Of a stretch of 35,930 nucleotides of DNA, positions 24,257 through 31,667 are shown piece after piece. Made by a program: the position numbers and the translations under genes. Under the pieces are notes generated by a model, which was not told the origin of the DNA, ran no database searches, and worked only from the letters and a program-made list of their open reading frames with translations. The stretch lies in assembly GCA_030536575.1 (NCBI GenBank), contig JAUNPS010000041.1, positions 1-35,930 of the forward strand, written 5' to 3'. How positions within the stretch are numbered: position 1 is the first letter of the stretch; each line of letters starts with the position of its first letter. The stretch is from Eubacteriales bacterium (GTDB taxonomy: Bacteria; Bacillota; Clostridia; Lachnospirales; Lachnospiraceae).

Positions 24257-25228
24257 TTAATAATCAAGTTTCCACATATATCTTCTCTGGCTTAACGGAT
24301 GATTCCGCACGATCGCAAGCTGTTCTGCGTAAACTCTTACAACTCCGGTAATGATCATCGGGCTGAAATATTCCGCAACGCATCCCGGTACATAGCTGCT
24401 CAGTCCATAATCCTTTGCATCGACGACGGTCGTCTTCGCGCCGAAACGATTCAGGAAATCAAGGGCTCTGGAATCCATTTTCCGGGTTCTTCCTTCGTTC
24501 ATGAAAAGCAGGAACGGAACGTCCTTGTCTACGATCTCGAAGGGGCCATGGAAGAATTCGCCGTCATGGAAGGAGCCGGAATTGATCCACTGCATTTCCA
24601 TCAGCAGGCAGATGGAGAAGGAATAAGCAACCTTCTGGGTAGCGCCGGAGCTCATCACATAGATAACCGGTGCATCCTTATAGTCCTCCGCAAATTTTCT
24701 GGCGGACGGCGTAACGAAGGAAACGGCATTTTCAATCGCTTCATAAATATTCTGATAGCCTTTTACCATATCCTCATAATGATCGTAACCTTCATACTGA
24801 TTCAGAACCTCAACGGCCAGCATCAGGATATTGTTCATCTTTTCAAGCTTCGCGGCATAGTTTTTTTCGAAGCCATGAACGATCACATAGTCGGCATTCT
24901 GCGCCAGCGGGGAATTTGCGTCATGGGTAACGGCGATGACCTTTGCGCCCCTTTCACGGGAAAGCTTCGCAGATTCTACGGTTTCCGGGGTGTTTCCGCC
25001 CAGGGAGCAGGCGATGACGATCGCGGATTCGTCCAGGGCAGCCGGAGTTGCGTAGTTAAATTCGTTCGCGGTATAGAAGCCGGTACGGAGCACTTTGGCG
25101 TTACAGTCCATGAAATACTGGGCCGGGTACTGCTCTGAGGAAGAAGCGCCGCAGCCGACAAAGTATAACGTGCGGATTTCCGGGCGCTCTGCTTTAATAC
25201 TTTCGATAATCTGTTTTGGTTCCATCAT
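24257..25228 (-). CDS. SIS-domain deglycase, FrlB/FraB-like (paralogue 2)
   Basis: This 323-residue protein has two SIS domains. LYFVGCGASSSEQYPAQYF (21-39) and SLGGNTPETV (75-84) form the phosphosugar pocket of the first domain. E211 (MEMQW) and H227 (GEFFHGPFE) keep the 16-residue spacing of the FraB catalytic pair. The ending HPLSQRRYMWKLDY is FrlB-like. AAAGGAGGA precedes the ATG at 25228. It is transcribed towards the kinase/importer operon and shares with it a 17-base promoter-operator sequence, so it is the most likely deglycase partner of that kinase. Catalysis on the 6-phosphate of an Amadori product is inferred; the amine part is unknown. Confidence 0.88.
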   Translation of the reverse strand: MMEPKQIIESIKAERPEIRTLYFVGCGASSSEQYPAQYFMDCNAKVLRTGFYTANEFNYATPAALDESAIVIACSLGGNTPETVESAKLSRERGAKVIAVTHDANSPLAQNADYVIVHGFEKNYAAKLEKMNNILMLAVEVLNQYEGYDHYEDMVKGYQNIYEAIENAVSFVTPSARKFAEDYKDAPVIYVMSSGATQKVAYSFSICLLMEMQWINSGSFHDGEFFHGPFEIVDKDVPFLLFMNEGRTRKMDSRALDFLNRFGAKTTVVDAKDYGLSSYVPGCVAEYFSPMIITGVVRVYAEQLAIVRNHPLSQRRYMWKLDY

Positions 25229-25273
25229 GAAAGATCCTCCTTTATTATACGGACATATTTTAGATGTATGCAA

Positions 25274-25304
25274 ACATTATATAATGATTATAAATACCTG
25301 TCAA
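25274..25304 (-). promoter_or_regulatory. Near-consensus promoter with palindromic operator, second deglycase gene
   Basis: On the minus strand TTGACA (25299-25304), 17 bases, TATAAT (25276-25281): both boxes are perfect. The -10 box lies within CATTATATAATG (25275-25286). The same ACATTATATAATGATTA stretch occurs at 19253-19269. A promoter this strong should need repression, which fits an operator over the -10 box. Confidence 0.85.
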
Positions 25305-25403
25305 TGATGAGGCGGAAATTTCTTAAAAATAAGCATTTTTCACAAGAAAAACGACAAAAACTTGTAAAAAAACTATAATGTAATAGAATGTTTTGATAAA
25401 CAC

Positions 25404-25432
25404 TTGAAAAACATATTAATACGTATTATAAT
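25404..25432 (+). promoter_or_regulatory. Promoter with palindromic operator, third deglycase gene
   Basis: TTGAAA (25404-25409), 17 bases, TATAAT (25427-25432). The perfect palindrome TAATACGTATTA (25417-25428) overlaps the -10 box. Extended to TAATACGTATTATAAT it matches 14 of 16 bases with 17383-17398 in front of the first GntR gene. Confidence 0.82.
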
Positions 25433-25475
25433 TACCACATAAAATAAATCGGTATTTGCATAAGGAGGAAGCAAC

Positions 25476-26438
25476 ATGCAGAAAGTGAAACAGATCGTAT
25501 CCGAAATTCTGGCGAAACAGGAAATTAACACCGTGTATTATGTAGGCTGCGGCGGTTCGTTAAGCGGATTTTTCCCGGCCAAGTATTTCCTGTCCTGTGA
25601 GGCAAAGAAGCTGAAGGTTGGTTATATAAACGCAAATGAGTTCGTCCATGCGACTCCGAAGGAAGTCGGGAAAGACACGGTCGTTATCCTGGCTTCTCAG
25701 AGAGGGAATACCGCAGAAACCGTGAAAGCCGCCGCTGTGGCAAACGAAATCGGTGCAGTCACCATCGGCCTGACGTTTGTCGTACCTTCCCCGCTTGCCG
25801 AGACGGCGCAGTATGTGATCCAGTACGAATTCGGCCCGGAATCCATCGTAGAAAATCAGAAGGCTTCCTATGGGGTGAAGCTGGCGCTGGAAATCCTGAA
25901 CCAGACGGAAGGGTACGAAAAATATGACGAAATGACAGCGGCACTGGGAAACCTGCACGGGATCGTAGAGCAGGCGAAAAAGGACGTGGTTCCCACAGCG
26001 ATTAAGTATGCATGGGAATTTAAGGATGATTCCGTGATTTATACGATGGGAAGCGGCGCGTGCTGGGGCCCGGCGCATCAGGAGGCGATCTGCATTTTTA
26101 TGGAAATGCAGTGGATCAATGCCAGCGTGATCCATTCCGGCGAGTTCTTCCACGGCCCCTTCGAGATCACGGACAAGAATACCGCGTTCCTGATGATGAA
26201 ATCCTGCGGACATACCCGCGCGCTGGATGACCGTGCACTGAATTTTATCCGGAAATTCAATGACCGCATTTTCGTGCTGGATGCTTCGGAATATGGCATC
26301 GGCGGGCTGGGAGACACGGCGGAGTATCTGGAGCCTTTGTTCTACAATAACGTGATCGCCGTCTTTAACGGGTTACTGGCAGACGCCCGTAAGCATCCGC
26401 TGACAACCAGAAGATATATGTGGAAATTCCCGTACTGA
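25476..26438 (+). CDS. SIS-domain deglycase, FrlB/FraB-like (paralogue 3)
   Basis: This 320-residue protein has two SIS domains and is closer to paralogue 2 than to paralogue 1. YYVGCGGSLSGFFPAKYF (21-38) and SQRGNTAETV (74-83) form the sugar-phosphate site. E210 (MEMQW) and H226 (GEFFHGPFE) are the candidate catalytic pair. The C-terminus is HPLTTRRYMWKFPY. AAGGAGGAAG precedes the ATG. It is divergent from paralogue 2 and is followed 32 bases later by a GntR gene, forming a small unit of its own with no kinase or importer. It therefore probably handles a second Amadori-type phosphate generated by the shared kinase or by one encoded elsewhere. Confidence 0.88.
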   Translation: MQKVKQIVSEILAKQEINTVYYVGCGGSLSGFFPAKYFLSCEAKKLKVGYINANEFVHATPKEVGKDTVVILASQRGNTAETVKAAAVANEIGAVTIGLTFVVPSPLAETAQYVIQYEFGPESIVENQKASYGVKLALEILNQTEGYEKYDEMTAALGNLHGIVEQAKKDVVPTAIKYAWEFKDDSVIYTMGSGACWGPAHQEAICIFMEMQWINASVIHSGEFFHGPFEITDKNTAFLMMKSCGHTRALDDRALNFIRKFNDRIFVLDASEYGIGGLGDTAEYLEPLFYNNVIAVFNGLLADARKHPLTTRRYMWKFPY

Positions 26439-26470
26439 TCTGCGGGAAGGCTTCAGAGAGGAAAGCGGAC

Positions 26471-27208
26471 ATGCTGAATCAGAACTCAACCATTCCTCTG
26501 TACGAACAGGTGAAGGAATCGATCAAACAGAAAATCGAGCAGAAGGAATGGAAGGAAAATACAAAAGTCCCTTCGGAAACGGAGCTGATGAAGCGGTACG
26601 AGGTAAGCCGGGTTACCGTGCGAAACGCGTTGGCGCTTTTGGTAGAGGAAGGGTATCTGGAGAAAAAGCAGGGGATCGGAACCTTTGTTTCCAGGCCGCG
26701 GATTAAAAAGATTATTTTTCATCGTTCCAGCTTTACCCAGAGTTGTGAGAAAGGGGGTTTAAAGCCCTCTGCACAGGTCTTAAAAAAAGAAGTGATCGAT
26801 GGGAAAAATCTTTACCGGAAAAGCCTGCAGCTTGCTCAGGACGATAAGCTGGTACATATCGAGCGGCTCCGCATGGCGGACGACGAACCGGTTTCCCTGG
26901 AACATATGTATTTTTCCTATCAGGAATATGGATTTTTACTCTGGGAAGATCTGGAGGGTTCGGTTTATGCGATCATGAAAAAGCGGCTTGGAATCGACTT
27001 GACAGAGAAAAACCGGGAGAATCGGAATATTTTGTCGGTAGAGAAGGCGGGCGCCAGGTTTGGGAAGCTTTTTGGCGTGTCGTCTTCGGAACCGGTGTTT
27101 GTGATGGAGACGCTGGTGTATCATGGGGGAAAGCCTGTTTATGCGGGGAAGGATTACTGTCTGGGGAGTCGTTTCTGCTATGAAGTGAATTCTACGGATG
27201 TAGAGTAA
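26471..27208 (+). CDS. GntR-family regulator with UTRA domain, FrlR-like (2)
   Basis: This 245-residue repressor has the winged-helix part IPLYEQVKESIKQKIEQ, then YEVSRVTVRNALALL and the wing KKQGIGTFV, within about residues 8-75. The UTRA domain fills the remainder. The ATG at 26471 is chosen because AGAGGAAAG lies just before it; a longer frame would begin inside the deglycase gene. It is co-transcribed with paralogue 3 and probably represses that promoter. Whether it or the first GntR protein binds each of the two palindrome types is open. Downstream there is a C-rich tract but no clear intrinsic terminator. Confidence 0.92.
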   Translation: MLNQNSTIPLYEQVKESIKQKIEQKEWKENTKVPSETELMKRYEVSRVTVRNALALLVEEGYLEKKQGIGTFVSRPRIKKIIFHRSSFTQSCEKGGLKPSAQVLKKEVIDGKNLYRKSLQLAQDDKLVHIERLRMADDEPVSLEHMYFSYQEYGFLLWEDLEGSVYAIMKKRLGIDLTEKNRENRNILSVEKAGARFGKLFGVSSSEPVFVMETLVYHGGKPVYAGKDYCLGSRFCYEVNSTDVE

Positions 27209-27222
27209 ACTTCAAGAACCGG

Positions 27223-27262
27223 CCACCCAGTTCACCACCCAATCAACCACCCAGACCACCCA
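27223..27262 (+). repeat. CCACCCA repeat tract, possible Rho-loading region
   Basis: CCACCCA occurs four times (27223, 27235, 27247, 27256; spacing 12, 12, 9) in a C-rich, G-poor stretch just after the GntR stop. With no hairpin terminator here, the tract has the base composition expected of a Rho utilisation site. This is suggestive only. Confidence 0.45.
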
Positions 27263-27279
27263 ATCATCTTCGAAAAAAG

Positions 27280-27342
27280 TTTCCAATTCCGGAAAAAAGT
27301 GGTATACTCTCCTCGTGCGCGGACAAATGTCCGCGTAAGAGG
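27280..27342 (+). promoter_or_regulatory. Promoter and SD-adjacent leader hairpin of the MATE gene
   Basis: TTTCCA (27280-27285), 17 bases, TATACT (27303-27308). From about the predicted transcription start, CGCGGAC-AAAT-GTCCGCG (27318-27335) forms a hairpin. The outer CCTC (27311-27314) can pair with GAGG (27339-27342), which overlaps the GAGGAGG ribosome site. The structure could protect the 5' end or limit translation. Confidence 0.55.
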
Positions 27343-27353
27343 AGGATGAAAAA

Positions 27354-28682
27354 ATGAAAGATTTAACCAGTGGAAATCCGGCCAAAGTGCTGTGGCTGTT
27401 TTCCATTCCAATGCTGATCAGCGCAATGTTCCAGCAGATTTATAACATTGCGGACAGCATGATTGCAGGCAAATTCGTAGGCGAAGACGCCCTCGCGGCG
27501 ATCGGCGCCTCTTATCCTATCACGATGATTTTTATGGCGATCGCCATGGGAATCAATATCGGCTGTTCTGTCGTCATTTCCCAGTTTTTCGGCGGAAAGA
27601 AATACCGGGAAATGAAGACGGCTGTCACGACGACTTTTCTGACCTGTGCGGCCATCTGTCTGGTGCTCACTGTGGGCGGCCTGTTTCTGTGCGACTGGCT
27701 TTTGAAGATGATTCAAACGCCGGAAAACGTTATGGAAGACGCGGCCGTTTATCTGCGCATTTATATCGGCGGTTTAAGTTTCCTTTTTCTTTATAATATT
27801 TGTACGGGCATTTTTACGGCGCTGGGGGATTCCCGGACGCCGCTCTATTTCCTGATCGCGTCTTCGGTGGGGAATATCCTGCTGGATTTGGCGTTCGTCA
27901 CGGTTGTGAAATGGGGTGTGGCGGGCGTTGCGTGGGCGACGTTTGTGGCCCAGGGGATTTCTTCGGTTCTGTCGATTCTGACCCTGTGGAGAAAATTAAA
28001 ACAGATTGAAACGGCGGAGCCGCCGGTCTGGTTTTCCGGGAAAATGCTGGCGCGGATCAGCCGGATCGCGGTTCCGAGCATTTTGCAGCAGAGTTTTATT
28101 TCCATTGGAAATATTTTCGTCCAGGCGCTGATTAACAGTTATGGTTCGGCGGCGATTGCGGGGTATTCGGCCGGAATGAAGCTGAATACTTTTGGGATTA
28201 CCAGCTTCACCACCCTGAGCAACGGCATTTCCAGCTTCAGCGCCCAGAATATCGGCGCGGGGAAGAACGACCGGGTGAAGGCGGGGTTCCGGGCGGGTTT
28301 CTTCATGATGCTGCTCATTGCGCTGCCCTTTTTCGTGGCATTTTTCTTCTTTGACGGGCCGATGCTGAGGCTTTTCATGAATGAGGGAAGCGAGAATGCG
28401 ATGGCGGTCGGGCGGGATTTTCTGAGGACGGTGTCGCCGTTTTATTTTGTGGTGTGTATGAAGTTGCTGGCGGACGGGGTGCTGCGGGGCGCGGGGGCGA
28501 TGAAGCAGTTTATGATTACGACGTTTGCGGACCTGATTATTCGGGTGGTGCTGGCGTATGCGCTGGCTGGGATTTGGGGGACGTCGGGGATTTGGATGTC
28601 GTGGCCGATTGGGTGGACCATTGGGACGGCGTTGTCGCAGTTCTTTTATTGGAATGGGAGCTGGAAAAAAACGGGCGTATAG
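27354..28682 (+). CDS. MATE-family multidrug/cation exporter
   Basis: This 442-residue membrane protein has about twelve segments in two homologous halves. The start, LTSGNPAKVLWLFSIPMLISA then FQQIYNIADSMIAGKFVGEDALAAIG, is the characteristic N-terminal sequence of Clostridia MATE exporters (written here in two parts). The second half begins around RISRIAVPSILQQSFISIGN with IGAGKNDRVKAGFRAG later. Such proteins expel cationic drugs or metabolites with Na+ or H+ antiport. GAGGAGG precedes the ATG. The last 200 bases are notably G-rich compared with the start. Its stop codon lies within a 16-base palindrome that also carries the promoter of the next gene. Confidence 0.93.
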   Translation: MKDLTSGNPAKVLWLFSIPMLISAMFQQIYNIADSMIAGKFVGEDALAAIGASYPITMIFMAIAMGINIGCSVVISQFFGGKKYREMKTAVTTTFLTCAAICLVLTVGGLFLCDWLLKMIQTPENVMEDAAVYLRIYIGGLSFLFLYNICTGIFTALGDSRTPLYFLIASSVGNILLDLAFVTVVKWGVAGVAWATFVAQGISSVLSILTLWRKLKQIETAEPPVWFSGKMLARISRIAVPSILQQSFISIGNIFVQALINSYGSAAIAGYSAGMKLNTFGITSFTTLSNGISSFSAQNIGAGKNDRVKAGFRAGFFMMLLIALPFFVAFFFFDGPMLRLFMNEGSENAMAVGRDFLRTVSPFYFVVCMKLLADGVLRGAGAMKQFMITTFADLIIRVVLAYALAGIWGTSGIWMSWPIGWTIGTALSQFFYWNGSWKKTGV

Positions 28683-28693
28683 TATATACTATA
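28662..28693 (+). promoter_or_regulatory. Palindromic promoter region of the serine acetyltransferase gene
   Basis: TATAGTATATACTATA (28678-28693) is a perfect 16-base palindrome that covers the stop codon of the MATE gene. It contains TATACT (28685-28690), a -10 box with TGGAAA 17 bases upstream (28662-28667). The symmetry makes it a good operator candidate. Confidence 0.55.
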
Positions 28694-28720
28694 GGGTAAG
28701 AAATTTGAGAGGAGACGCTT

Positions 28721-29674
28721 ATGAGCACACACCCAGAGCAGCAGATGCAGGGCCTCGTGGAGAGCCTGCTGGAGAGTTATAAAAAATATCCGATTATCAG
28801 CAATATTGATTCGTGCAGCCGGATTAACCGGGAAGTCGTCCTGGAAATCCTGGAACAGCTTCGCTATATTGTATTTCCGGGCTATTTTGAAATGAGAAAT
28901 TTGAAGAGCAATTCCCTGTCCTACCACATCGGGGAGATTTTGGAGAGCATCCAGTACAACCTGACGAAACAGGTAGCCAGGGCCCTTTTCCACGACCCGG
29001 CAAAGACCCCCGGCTGCTGGGAAGACGGCCGGGAAGAATCCGCAGAAATCGTCCGCGAATTTTTACAGACCCTCCCCAGAGTCCGCGAAATCCTGGCCAC
29101 CGACGTCCAGGCCGGCTACGAAGGCGACCCGGCGGCCTTTAATACAGATGAGGTCATCCTGTCCTATCCTGGCCTGTACGCCATCTTCACGAACCGGATC
29201 GCCCACGAACTTCACCTTCTGAACGTGCCGCTGATCCCGCGTATGATGACCGAATACGCCCACAGCCTGACCGGAATCGATATCCATCCGGGGGCGACCA
29301 TCGGAAAATATTTCTTTATCGACCATGGAACGGGGGTTGTCGTGGGAGAAACCACGCAGATTGGGGACAATGTAAAGCTTTACCAGGGCGTAACCCTTGG
29401 TGCGCTTTCCACAAGAGGGGGCCAGGTGCTGCGCAATGTAAAGCGCCACCCGACCCTGGAAGACAATGTAACCGTCTATTCCGGCGCGTCGATCTTAGGC
29501 GGCGCAACCGTTATCGGCACAGGCGCGGTTATCGGAAGTAATGCATTTATCACCGCTTCCGTCCCGGCCCATACCCGTGTCAGCATTAAGAATCCGGAGC
29601 TCCAGTTCAAGGATCGTTCCAGAACCGCGGAGCTTGGACAGGAAGGTTTCTTTAACCGGAAAGAAGTCGATTAA
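28721..29674 (+). CDS. cysE: Serine O-acetyltransferase (CysE/EpsC type)
   Basis: This 317-residue enzyme transfers acetyl from acetyl-CoA to L-serine, the first step of cysteine synthesis. The N-terminal ~140 residues are the helical SATase domain; the rest is the left-handed beta-helix with hexapeptide repeats. Residues match E. coli CysE: D187 (GIDIHPGA), H202 (FIDHGTG) with the same 15-residue spacing as D143/H158, and H243 (VKRHPT), corresponding to H193. The VVVGETTQIGDNV block is diagnostic. It is longer than E. coli CysE at the N-terminus, like other Clostridia EpsC forms. GAGAGGAG precedes the ATG. It ends convergently with the YitT gene with a 4-base overlap. No cysK is present here. 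Confidence 0.93.
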   Translation: MSTHPEQQMQGLVESLLESYKKYPIISNIDSCSRINREVVLEILEQLRYIVFPGYFEMRNLKSNSLSYHIGEILESIQYNLTKQVARALFHDPAKTPGCWEDGREESAEIVREFLQTLPRVREILATDVQAGYEGDPAAFNTDEVILSYPGLYAIFTNRIAHELHLLNVPLIPRMMTEYAHSLTGIDIHPGATIGKYFFIDHGTGVVVGETTQIGDNVKLYQGVTLGALSTRGGQVLRNVKRHPTLEDNVTVYSGASILGGATVIGTGAVIGSNAFITASVPAHTRVSIKNPELQFKDRSRTAELGQEGFFNRKEVD

Positions 29675-30534
29675 TTGAATCCGCGGAAGCCCTTTCCGAT
29701 GATTTCGCTGCTGTTCGTGATCATCATAAAGGCACCGTCCGCGTGAAAACGGATGAAATTCCGAAGCTGTACGGCCTGGCTCCGTTTCATGACCGTGAGA
29801 ATGATGGTCTTATCCGCATGGGTATAAGAACCTTCCGCGTGGAAGACCGTGGCGCTGCGCTTCAGTTCCGTGGTGATGAATTCACAGATCGGCGCCGGGT
29901 CGTCACAGACAATGGTAAAATATTTACAGAGGTTAATGTTTTCAATCACGCCGTCGATCACCAGCGATTTAGCCATCAGGCCGCAGAAGGAGAACAGTCC
30001 GGTCTGGGCGTCGAAGAGGAAGCAGGCGGCAACGGTGATGAGCAGATCTACGACTAACAGGGCCGTGCCGATGTTAAAACTGGTGTATTTCTTTAAAATC
30101 ATTGCCAGGATATCCGTTCCGCCGCCGGAAGCGCCGATGTTGAACAGCAGGGCGGAAGCGAAAGCCGGCATGAAAATCGCGAAAATGAGTTCCAGGACAG
30201 GCTGGCTGGTCAGGGGTTCGCTCATGGGGAAAAGTTTTTCCATGGCGCTTAGGGCCAGGGACATTAAAACGCTGACGTAGACGGTCTTAATGCCGAAGCC
30301 GCGTCCTAACATGAGAAAGCCCAACGCTAACAGGGCCATATTGATGATAAAAGTCCAGGTACTGGGAGTTACCGGGGAAATTTTGGCCAGGATGATGGCG
30401 ATACCGGTGACGCCTCCAAAGGAGAAGTTGTTTGGAAATTTGAACACGTAAATACCGACAACCATGATCAGGGTGGCAACTGTGATAATTCCATATTCCA
30501 CAGCAGTTTTCCGGAGTGTTGGATGCTTTTTCAT
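29671..30534 (-). CDS. YitT-family membrane protein (DUF161 + DUF2179), second copy
   Basis: This 287-residue protein has about five membrane segments, with FGGVTGIAIILAKI and NIGASGGGTDILAMIL as the family motifs, then a soluble DUF2179 domain. The start at 30534 is chosen for the AGAGGT site before it; an upstream ATG at 30594 lacks one. It shares the layout of the protein at 15009-15890 but is clearly diverged, so the two are old paralogues and not a recent duplication. The family role is unknown. Confidence 0.9.
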   Translation of the reverse strand: MKKHPTLRKTAVEYGIITVATLIMVVGIYVFKFPNNFSFGGVTGIAIILAKISPVTPSTWTFIINMALLALGFLMLGRGFGIKTVYVSVLMSLALSAMEKLFPMSEPLTSQPVLELIFAIFMPAFASALLFNIGASGGGTDILAMILKKYTSFNIGTALLVVDLLITVAACFLFDAQTGLFSFCGLMAKSLVIDGVIENINLCKYFTIVCDDPAPICEFITTELKRSATVFHAEGSYTHADKTIILTVMKRSQAVQLRNFIRFHADGAFMMITNSSEIIGKGFRGFN

Positions 30535-30576
30535 GACGTACCTCTTTGTACTTTTGTATTTTTTTAATGCACAACT

Positions 30577-30605
30577 ATTATTATGCCTTTTCAACAGGAT
30601 GTCAA
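30577..30605 (-). promoter_or_regulatory. Promoter of the second YitT gene
   Basis: On the minus strand TTGACA (30600-30605) is perfect; 16-17 bases later comes TAATAA/AATAAT (30577-30583). The leader would be about 40 bases. The -35 box is only about 20 bases from the start of the divergent MBL-fold gene. Confidence 0.55.
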
Positions 30606-30623
30606 TAGGGAGAATCGAACAAA

Positions 30624-31463
30624 ATGCGAATTGTAAATTTGGTGGAAAATACCGTATGCGGCCAGGAGCTTGGCTGCGAGCACGGATTGAGTTTTTATAT
30701 TGAGACGGGGAAGCACCGGCTGCTGGTGGATATGGGAGCGACTGGGCTTTTTGCGGAAAATGCGGAGAAGCTGGGCGTGGATCTTACGGAGGTGGATCTG
30801 GCGTTTCTGTCTCACGGACATTATGACCATGGCGGCGGATTGCAGACTTTTTTGGAGATGAATGAGAAAGCGCCGGTTTATCTGCGGAAAGAGGCGTTTG
30901 GTAAATATTTTTCGCAGCATGGGGAAGAGCGGCGGTATATTGGCCTTGCACCGGAGCTTTTGGGGAATCCGCGGCTGGTGTTTACGGAGGCAATGCAGAC
31001 GGTTGCGGAGGGAATCACGGTGTTTTCCGGGGTTTCCCATACGGAGAGCGCGCCGGACGGGTCGCTTTGGCCGGAGTCGAACCGGACGCTTCTGGAAGAG
31101 AAAGACGGGGAGATTGTCCGGGATATCTTTTCTCATGAACAGAATCTGGTTATTCGGGAGCAGGGTAAGACGCTGCTGGTGTGCGGATGTGCCCATAACG
31201 GCATTGCGAATATTCTGACACGCTATGAGAAGCTGTTTGGGGGAAGGCCGGATGTGGTGGTTGGAGGGTTTCATTTGATGCGGCCGGGCGGACAGGAGCA
31301 TCCGGATGAGGAGCTTGTCCGGCGGACGGCGGAGTATCTGCGGGCGGGGGATACGGTTTATTATACCGGGCATTGCACGGGGATTCCGGCGAGGGAGCTT
31401 TTGCAGGAGATTTTGGGCGAGCGGGTGCGGGCGCTTTACTCCGGGCGGGAAATTTTCGTGTGA
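30624..31463 (+). CDS. MBL-fold metal-dependent hydrolase (COG1237-like)
   Basis: This 279-residue enzyme has the metallo-beta-lactamase metal motif HGHYDHGGG (H64, H66, D68, H69). VDMGATGLFAENAEKLGVDL before it and CGCAHNGIANIL and GGFHLM after it are the features of the COG1237 group. Archaeal relatives in this group include an enzyme linked to methanopterin synthesis. In Firmicutes the substrate is unknown, so only a hydrolase or phosphodiesterase-like role is claimed. GGGAG lies upstream. It is convergent with the LysR gene, with a 41-bp repeat block between. Confidence 0.88.
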   Translation: MRIVNLVENTVCGQELGCEHGLSFYIETGKHRLLVDMGATGLFAENAEKLGVDLTEVDLAFLSHGHYDHGGGLQTFLEMNEKAPVYLRKEAFGKYFSQHGEERRYIGLAPELLGNPRLVFTEAMQTVAEGITVFSGVSHTESAPDGSLWPESNRTLLEEKDGEIVRDIFSHEQNLVIREQGKTLLVCGCAHNGIANILTRYEKLFGGRPDVVVGGFHLMRPGGQEHPDEELVRRTAEYLRAGDTVYYTGHCTGIPARELLQEILGERVRALYSGREIFV

Positions 31464-31466
31464 GGC

Positions 31467-31644
31467 TGGCCGCCAATTCGTGGGAACTAGAGTTCGGGGC
31501 TGGACACGCCGGGCCGATTCGCGGGAACCGGAGTTCGGGGCTGGACACGCCGGACCGATTCGCGGGAACTGGAGTTCGGGGCTGGACACGCCGGGCCAAT
31601 TCGCGGGAACCGGAGTTTAGGGCTGGACATACCCGGCCATGGGG
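31467..31644. repeat. 41-bp tandem repeat block
   Basis: A 41-bp unit beginning TGGACACGCC and containing TTCGCGGGAAC and GGAGTTCGGGG repeats at 31501, 31542, 31583 and (partial) 31624. A degenerate first unit at 31467 lacks seven bases. Copies differ by a few substitutions. The period is not a multiple of three, so no repeated peptide is kept. It fills the gap between two convergent genes and has no spacers, so it is not a CRISPR array. The function is unknown. Confidence 0.88.
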
Positions 31645-31666
31645 CTGGCGGCGCCCCAGGCGTTTT
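31640..31666 (+). terminator. Terminator after the repeat block
   Basis: TGGGGC pairs with GCCCCA around TGGCGGC, followed by GGCGTTTT. It would end transcription from the MBL-fold gene just before the LysR stop codon. Confidence 0.55.
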
Positions 31667-31667
31667 C

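Noticed and set aside
27212-27406. A 64-codon minus-strand frame with a WVV repeat peptide
   Set aside because: It is a translation of the CCACCCA tract and overlaps the MATE promoter and start; no ribosome site.
31467-31644. CRISPR array
   Set aside because: The copies are directly adjacent 41-bp units without unique spacers, and no cas genes are present.
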